Assembly (NCBI GenBank): GCA_030849065.1 | Contig: JASAON010001440.1 | Location: 1 to 27,757, forward strand | DNA: 27,757 nucleotides | Origin: Jaenimonas drosophilae | Taxonomy: Eukaryota > Euglenozoa > Kinetoplastea > Trypanosomatida > Trypanosomatidae | Reading direction: 5' to 3' | In this document: positions 23,634 to 27,757 of the stretch, one piece after another | Layout of the letters: the number at the start of each line of letters is the position of its first letter | Position numbering within the stretch: position 1 is the stretch's first letter | The notes under the pieces: generated by a model | The model's input: only the letters and a program-made list of their open reading frames with translations | Database searches by the model: none | What the model was told of the DNA's origin: nothing | Position numbers and translations under genes: made by a program

Positions 23634-24665
23634 CTACACACCGTCCCTGGCGGTGAAGGTTGGGAACAACTTCCTCGTATTGCACAGAAGCAGGTCCGCC
23701 AGCTCATCCATCGACCCCACCTCATCACGACGGAGGGCGTAGAGCACCTCGAGCACCTGCACGAGGTGGCTGGGCTCACACCGGCCCTTCACCATCGTCC
23801 CTTCCTTGAACTTCTCAGGCTTTGAGACCTCCCACGGTGCGAGGAGAGCGGCCGAGGACCGCCCGCCAAGGCCGCTCGCATCGGCCGTGAGAAGGGCGGC
23901 TGAATCGTGTGTTGGTCGTAGGCCACACCACGGCCCATCCGTTTCGATCATGACTCGATCCAGCGGAATGATACGAACCACATCAAGGTTCTCCACGGTC
24001 TTCAGGCTGCATCCGTTGATGCCAATGAAGAGGCCCAAGTCCAGGTAGAGCTGCAGCTCATCCTTGGTGCCGGTAAAGCTGTGCACGACCCCGCCATGAT
24101 CGAGGCAGTCGCGATGGGCCAACATCATTTCGTAAAAATCCCCACCCGTGTTGCGGTCGTGGAGGAAGAGTGGCAGTTGATGTGTCTTGGCCAGCTGCAG
24201 TTGCTGTGCAAAGTACGTCTTCTGCGTGTCCTTCCCACAAAAGTGGAGGCGGTCGTAGTCTAGGCCAACCTCACCAATGGCAGCCACACAACCGCCAACA
24301 GAATGAATGCTGTGTTGCACCAGGAGCTCATTCAGGCTCTTGGTGTAGGCCTCGGGGTTCTTCACGAACTCGTCACACCGCGTCGGGTGGCACCCAACCG
24401 TGCACAAGAGCTGCAGCGGGGCTGCCGAGCCAGGCTTCTCTGCGCACAGACGAATCGCACTTCTGCTCTCTGAGAGTGAGCCGCCCGTCACGAGCAGTCC
24501 GCTCACCCCAACTGCCACACAGCGGTCGAGTACGGCGTGGAGGTCATCGGGATGGCGGCGCTTGCCGTGGTACATGCCTCGGAACATGGGGTCGGTGAGG
24601 TTGATGCCAATGTCAATGAGGGACCACGAGGCCGACGAAGCAGGACGCGCCATGGCCATACTCAT
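23634..24665 (-). CDS. TatD-family metal-dependent DNase (TATDN1 type)
   Basis: 343 residues with the TIM-barrel metallohydrolase pattern of TATDN1. The N-terminal strand is LIDIGINLTDPMFRGMYHG (about 16-34), followed by GCHPTRCDEF (about 91-100). The metal and catalytic residues are visible: E132 in AIGEVGLDYDR, H169 in PLFLHDRN, H195 in VVHSFTG and D243 in MIETDGPWCG. The missing first HxH is normal for this branch, which has the 'DIG-x-NL' strand instead. It is expected to act as a 3'-5' exonuclease or endonuclease in DNA repair or DNA degradation during cell death. Met1, Met3 and Met5 are alternative starts. I could not identify a clean acceptor immediately upstream. Confidence 0.93.
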   Translation of the reverse strand: MSMAMARPASSASWSLIDIGINLTDPMFRGMYHGKRRHPDDLHAVLDRCVAVGVSGLLVTGGSLSESRSAIRLCAEKPGSAAPLQLLCTVGCHPTRCDEFVKNPEAYTKSLNELLVQHSIHSVGGCVAAIGEVGLDYDRLHFCGKDTQKTYFAQQLQLAKTHQLPLFLHDRNTGGDFYEMMLAHRDCLDHGGVVHSFTGTKDELQLYLDLGLFIGINGCSLKTVENLDVVRIIPLDRVMIETDGPWCGLRPTHDSAALLTADASGLGGRSSAALLAPWEVSKPEKFKEGTMVKGRCEPSHLVQVLEVLYALRRDEVGSMDELADLLLCNTRKLFPTFTARDGV

Positions 24666-25043
24666 CTAGGTCTATCCAAAGAACCTAATATATGTGTGTG
24701 CGTGTTTCTTTGGCGCCTGCCTCAACCTTCACCCAAAACAAAGAAGATGTGAACGCGACAAGAGCAGGGATGAATTCATGAATCACTACCCCACAACAGC
24801 GGACTGCTTGGGTGTGGAGCAACACAGAGAGGAGGCTGGAAGGAGGCCAAGACCCCCTTCCTTCCTTTCCTACACAGGGGGAAAGACCTGACTTGCTTAC
24901 GACCTGGGAAAAAGCGATATACATTGCTGCAGGAGGTATAAGGCGTTGAACGCACCACTACACTTCTTTTCATCTTCGCTGGCCGAGATTAACGAGGGGG
25001 GAGGTCGTTGACGCTGTTGATGGCGTGTTGTGGGGGGGAGAGC

Positions 25044-25421
25044 TCAAGCAATCAAGCAAGGGATATTCTCCGGGGAGTGGTGGGAGGGGTTTACCTGCGG
25101 CTTGAAGGGCTGTGAAGGGGGGAAGTCAGGCCGAACAACACTCATAGTTACGAATGCATGCATGACCCGACCGTCACTCGCAGCCCGCATAACCCATCCT
25201 CTCCCCCCACAACAAACAGGCGTCGTGGTATTCCAAGAACAAAGAAAGAAGAAATGAACAAAAAAAAGATGATCAAGATGGAGCAGGCGGGCACTGCCTC
25301 CCCATTGTCCACGTCGCTCCTCCCCATGAGTGACCAAAGGTGAAGAAGACCTGGCATGAAGTACAGCGCAACCGTCGAAACAACTCACCTTCAGACGCAA
25401 CACCTCTCTCCCGGCATCCAT
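25044..25421 (-). CDS. Weak candidate: 125-codon frame after a strong acceptor
   Basis: The frame begins at the first ATG after an excellent acceptor (AG at 25438-25439) and runs 125 codons to a stop at 25044. It starts MDAGREVLRLKVSCFDGCAV. Against it: the middle is Phe-rich because it reads through a pyrimidine tract, composition is unlike the clear genes, and no domain is visible. It may equally be a non-coding trans-spliced transcript or TatD 5' leader sequence. Confidence 0.2.
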   Translation of the reverse strand: MDAGREVLRLKVSCFDGCAVLHARSSSPLVTHGEERRGQWGGSARLLHLDHLFFVHFFFLCSWNTTTPVCCGGRGWVMRAASDGRVMHAFVTMSVVRPDFPPSQPFKPQVNPSHHSPENIPCLIA

Positions 25422-25437
25422 GGAGAATAGTAGGCCA

Positions 25438-25480
25438 CTGTGAACAGCGGAGGAAAGAACAGGGGAAAAAAAAACACACA
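25438..25480 (-). promoter_or_regulatory. Orphan trans-splice acceptor
   Basis: The minus strand reads a T9 and C4 run, then CTTTCCTCCGCTGTTCACAG, with AG at 25438-25439. It is as good as the acceptors of the clear genes, but no recognised gene follows closely; TatD starts about 770 bases further on. Confidence 0.5.
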
Positions 25481-25599
25481 CAACAATATGGTTCATGCTG
25501 GGAGGGTTGACGAGGGTTGGCTGGAAGGGAGGCGGCGATGTGTAACAATCCTTGAGTTGGGGTTGCCATTCTTCAGTAATGAAATTTTTTGTTGTTGCT

Positions 25600-25612
25600 G
25601 TGTGTGTGTGTG
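25600..25612. repeat. Short TG microsatellite
   Basis: Alternating TG on the + strand inside the long gap. Confidence 0.7.
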
Positions 25613-26414
25613 TCTGTATTCGGCTTGCTTGCCATTTTTTTTTGTTTTGTTTTTGTTCTGTTGTGACGGGAGCTGTGGTTGGTTGATATGGAGAAGAATC
25701 GGGCTCACTGCCCGCCCGTCACCCGTCCCCCTCCCCTGGCAGACAACACCTCACTCAACAACATGGAGGAGGGGAGGAGGGGGAGGGGGAGGACATCCTG
25801 CCGCAGCCGTAGATCATGATGGAACGGATAGCACTTGTGTGGAGTAAGGGTTTCGCGAGTACACCTTCTCTTCGAGTAACGTATGTCACGTCTTACCCTC
25901 TTGTGTGTGTGACGGGGGTGTCTTGACACCCACTCAACCACAAGACGGGTACTGGGCACCAAGCACACACCACCACACCACTAAACACCTGAAGAAAATA
26001 CCTTCGTCATTGTAGTGACCGACTTGTAGGTCCCCATCACGTAGAGCTGGGCAGACGCAACAAATAGCGGCACATGTGCGAAGAGAGAGAGAGTAAGCGG
26101 AGTTTGGGGTGTGTGTGTGAAGCGGCTGGACAGCCAGCACATCGATGTGCGATCGACATAACAACAATAAAGAAAAAAAAGGAAAATGAAAAAAAGCAAC
26201 GCAACAAATGCGGCGATGAACAACGCACAGAGAAAGAAAAAAAAGCGGAGTGGAAAGGCAGCGCGACACGTGGAGCTCATCGGATAGTGCCATTCATGGT
26301 AAGTGAGTGAGTGTGTGCATCTGAGGGAACCCGTGACCCGTTCACCTTCTTCTGTTCCCCCTTCGTTGAGGCACCTCAGGCTACACTGGTCACGCAGCAA
26401 CAACCGAGCGGGAC

Positions 26415-26705
26415 TCAACACACCGAAAATGCTGTAGGTGAGTAACAAATGCACGAAGAGGAGTGGTGTTGGGTTTTTTTTTGGTGGATCTGTAGGGAGG
26501 GCGGCAACGATGGAATCCGATCGCACGCACCAAACACGACCTCCAACAAAGAAAAAAGAAAAGAAGAAACAAATGAAGAAGGAACATCAAAATGAGGGGA
26601 GAGACGCAACAGCACTCGGGGGGAACGAACATTCCGATCCCCCATTTCTAGTTCATCAAAGAAGAAGAAATAGGCCCTCGCGACACACACACAGCAACCC
26701 ATCAT
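26415..26705 (-). CDS. Weak candidate: 96-codon frame in the long gap
   Basis: A tandem ATG (26705, 26702) lies shortly after a T-rich tract and AG, and opens a 96-codon frame. It starts MMGCCVCVARAYFFFFDELE. Cys, Phe and Ser runs come from simple sequence, and there is no recognisable domain. Listed only because start and acceptor are well placed. Confidence 0.13.
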   Translation of the reverse strand: MMGCCVCVARAYFFFFDELEMGDRNVRSPRVLLRLSPHFDVPSSFVSSFLFSLLEVVFGACDRIPSLPPSLQIHQKKTQHHSSSCICYSPTAFSVC

Positions 26706-26844
26706 TGTTACTTCACCGAGGCCTCAAGGAAGAACAAGAAAAAAAACGGGCTCGGCAGACGCCTGCGTACCATGCAGCATCGCACAACGTTTCCTGGTGG
26801 TAACAATGAAGGTGTGTGTACGAGTGTGCGGTCAGATGGAGGGA

Positions 26845-26856
26845 GGGGGGGGGGGG
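26845..26856. repeat. Poly-G run of 12
   Basis: Twelve consecutive G on the + strand (C on the transcribed strand), flanked by further G-rich sequence. It is a likely site of length variation and sequencing error, and probably part of a pyrimidine tract for processing. Confidence 0.85.
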
Positions 26857-27619
26857 AAGGATTCAGCATAACAGGTGTTCTGCAGTTCCTCCCTAGCCTC
26901 TCCTCCACCATCTCTGGCAACCACAAACATGAAGAAAAGGAAGGGAAAAAAGGAAAGATCCAACAGAATCAGGAATGACCACCAAACATCATAACAACAA
27001 AAGAACAACGAAATAACATAGGTAGAGGGTGACACATCCAACGTGAATCGTCCCTATATAGAAAAAAAAAGGAACCATCATCAACATGGGTATCAATCGG
27101 CTGCCGCGCACCACCTCCACAAGCACGGAGAAGGCTGAGTCCGCAGCGACTGGACCCGATGCGATGACCTCCGAGAAACAGGAGCAAAAAAAAGGAGAAA
27201 GATTCAGGTCGGTGGCACACCGCGGAGGCACGGGCGCGCACGACACATGATGAGAACGATCATGCCACTCAACCACATCATTCATCCCTCAAAATACGCT
27301 CAGCCACGCCTCATCTACTCTAGGGGAAAAAACAAACGCACAACATTATTTTGCTGATGGCTGGCGCTCTACGCGTGAGGAATGAGAAGGGAGAGTCGAG
27401 GAGGAGGAAGAGGGGAGGACACAGACTAACTAAATCCCCACCGCCAAAAAAGGAGACAACAACAGTGAAGAGAGCCACTGAGTACTCATCACTGTGTCCT
27501 CGTCTGTGCCTGAGCCGTGATGACAGAGCAAGCAGCTGCGATGATCCACACTACACTCAAGCGATGGAAGAAGCATTGAGCATTGCCTACTACTCAACAC
27601 TGATCTTCGATGCCACCCA

Positions 27620-27757
27620 CTAGTCATCACCACGGCCCTCAGCCTCCTGGCTGATCTGCATGAACACCTGCTCAATGGAGGTCTGGGAGACGTTGTAGTC
27701 CGTCACCTTGAGACGGTCCACGTTCTCCTCCAGCACCTTGAAGGTGTTGGAGAGCTT
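27620..27757 (-). CDS. C-terminal end of an ABCA-type ABC transporter (partial)
   Basis: The last 45 codons of a gene that continues past the right edge are visible, ending at TAG (27620-27622). They encode KLSNTFKVLEENVDRLKVTD followed by YNVSQTSIEQVFMQISQEAE and GRGDD. The 'DY-x-V-S-Q-T-S/T-I/L-E-Q-V-F' element is the hallmark just after the second nucleotide-binding domain of subfamily A ABC transporters, which move lipids and other hydrophobic substrates across membranes. Third positions are strongly GC-rich, like the other genes. Nothing can be said about the rest of the protein from this window. Confidence 0.85.
   Translation of the reverse strand, partial: KLSNTFKVLEENVDRLKVTDYNVSQTSIEQVFMQISQEAEGRGDD

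Larger units (their letters stand above)
24666..27619. other. 2.95 kb gap with many acceptor-like tracts and no convincing gene
   Basis: This is by far the longest gap between recognisable genes. On the minus strand it has at least eight pyrimidine tracts followed by AG (for example near 25238-25285, 25441-25480, 25764-25794, 26165-26260, 26540-26610, 26720-26745, 26930-26970, 27050-27070 and 27180-27200). First-ATG frames after most of them are under 35 codons; two are longer and listed separately. I found no tRNA-like B box with a pairing stem and no spliced-leader RNA motif. A 12-G run (26845-26856) and a TG repeat (25600-25612) are present. It may be a long 3' UTR of the ABCA transporter, an array of short non-coding trans-spliced RNAs, or a decayed gene region. 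Confidence 0.5.

Noticed and set aside
23634..24665. Apparent loss of the first HxH metal site in the TatD protein
   Set aside because: TATDN1 and bacterial TatD proper normally carry a DIG-x-NL strand here, so it is not a defect.
24935..24965. Reverse GTTCAA sequence resembling a tRNA B box
   Set aside because: The T stem does not pair and no cloverleaf can be drawn around it.
26708..26926. Minus-strand frame starting MVEERLGRNC after a good pyrimidine tract
   Set aside because: The frame depends on the exact length of a 12-base homopolymer run and then becomes Pro- and Phe-rich simple sequence.
26989..27285. Hydrophobic minus-strand frames around 27000-27100
   Set aside because: Short, rich in Phe, Cys and Val from T-rich sequence, with no conserved-looking motif.
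27351..27623. 90-codon + strand frame beside the ABCA end
   Set aside because: Wrong strand for this array, Lys/Arg-rich from a purine tract, and it ends at the ABCA stop region.

Overview
The window looks like a piece of a kinetoplastid (trypanosomatid or bodonid) nuclear chromosome. Every convincing gene is intronless and lies on the minus strand. The genes are spaced as in a polycistronic unit. Almost every start codon is preceded by a pyrimidine tract followed by AG, which is the signature of spliced-leader trans-splicing; on the + strand these appear as purine runs followed by CT. Two further hints fit: an acyl-CoA thioesterase ending in SKL (glycosome/peroxisome import) and a phospholipase C with an N-terminal Met-Gly-x-Cys lipidation motif. 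I cannot name the species.

In transcription order (right to left) the window holds: the last 45 codons of an ABCA-type ABC transporter (27620-27757); a 2.95 kb stretch with many acceptor-like tracts but no convincing gene (24666-27619); a TatD/TATDN1-type DNase (23634-24665); a 194-residue protein with a Gdown1-like LPD-x-G motif (22818-23402); a glycosomal acyl-CoA thioesterase (21580-22575); an armadillo protein resembling radial spoke RSPH14 (20048-21211); an MFS-like membrane protein (18370-19764); a giant SPAG17/PF6-like axonemal protein (12677-18037); a nodulin-like MFS transporter (10499-12286); a coiled-coil protein (9662-10252); mitoribosomal uL4m (7941-9317); a multispanning membrane protein (6899-7690); a TruD-type pseudouridine synthase homologue without the catalytic Asp (4664-6478); a 73-residue protein (4264-4485); PI-PLC (1778-3916); a 40-codon microprotein candidate (1348-1470); then about 1 kb that reads like decayed coding sequence, and an open frame running off the left edge (1-172).

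Neighbours share no single pathway, as is normal in kinetoplastid gene arrays. There are loose themes: flagellar axoneme (SPAG17, RSPH14), mitochondrial translation (uL4m, TruD-like) and transport (ABCA, two MFS). The acceptor sites move several starts inward from the longest open frame, most clearly for the coiled-coil protein at 9662-10252, and they support two very short genes.

The points most worth checking are the 40-codon gene, the TruD-like protein with His in place of Asp, the Gdown1-like motif protein, the decayed coding block at the left edge, and the orphan acceptor sites in the 2.95 kb gap.
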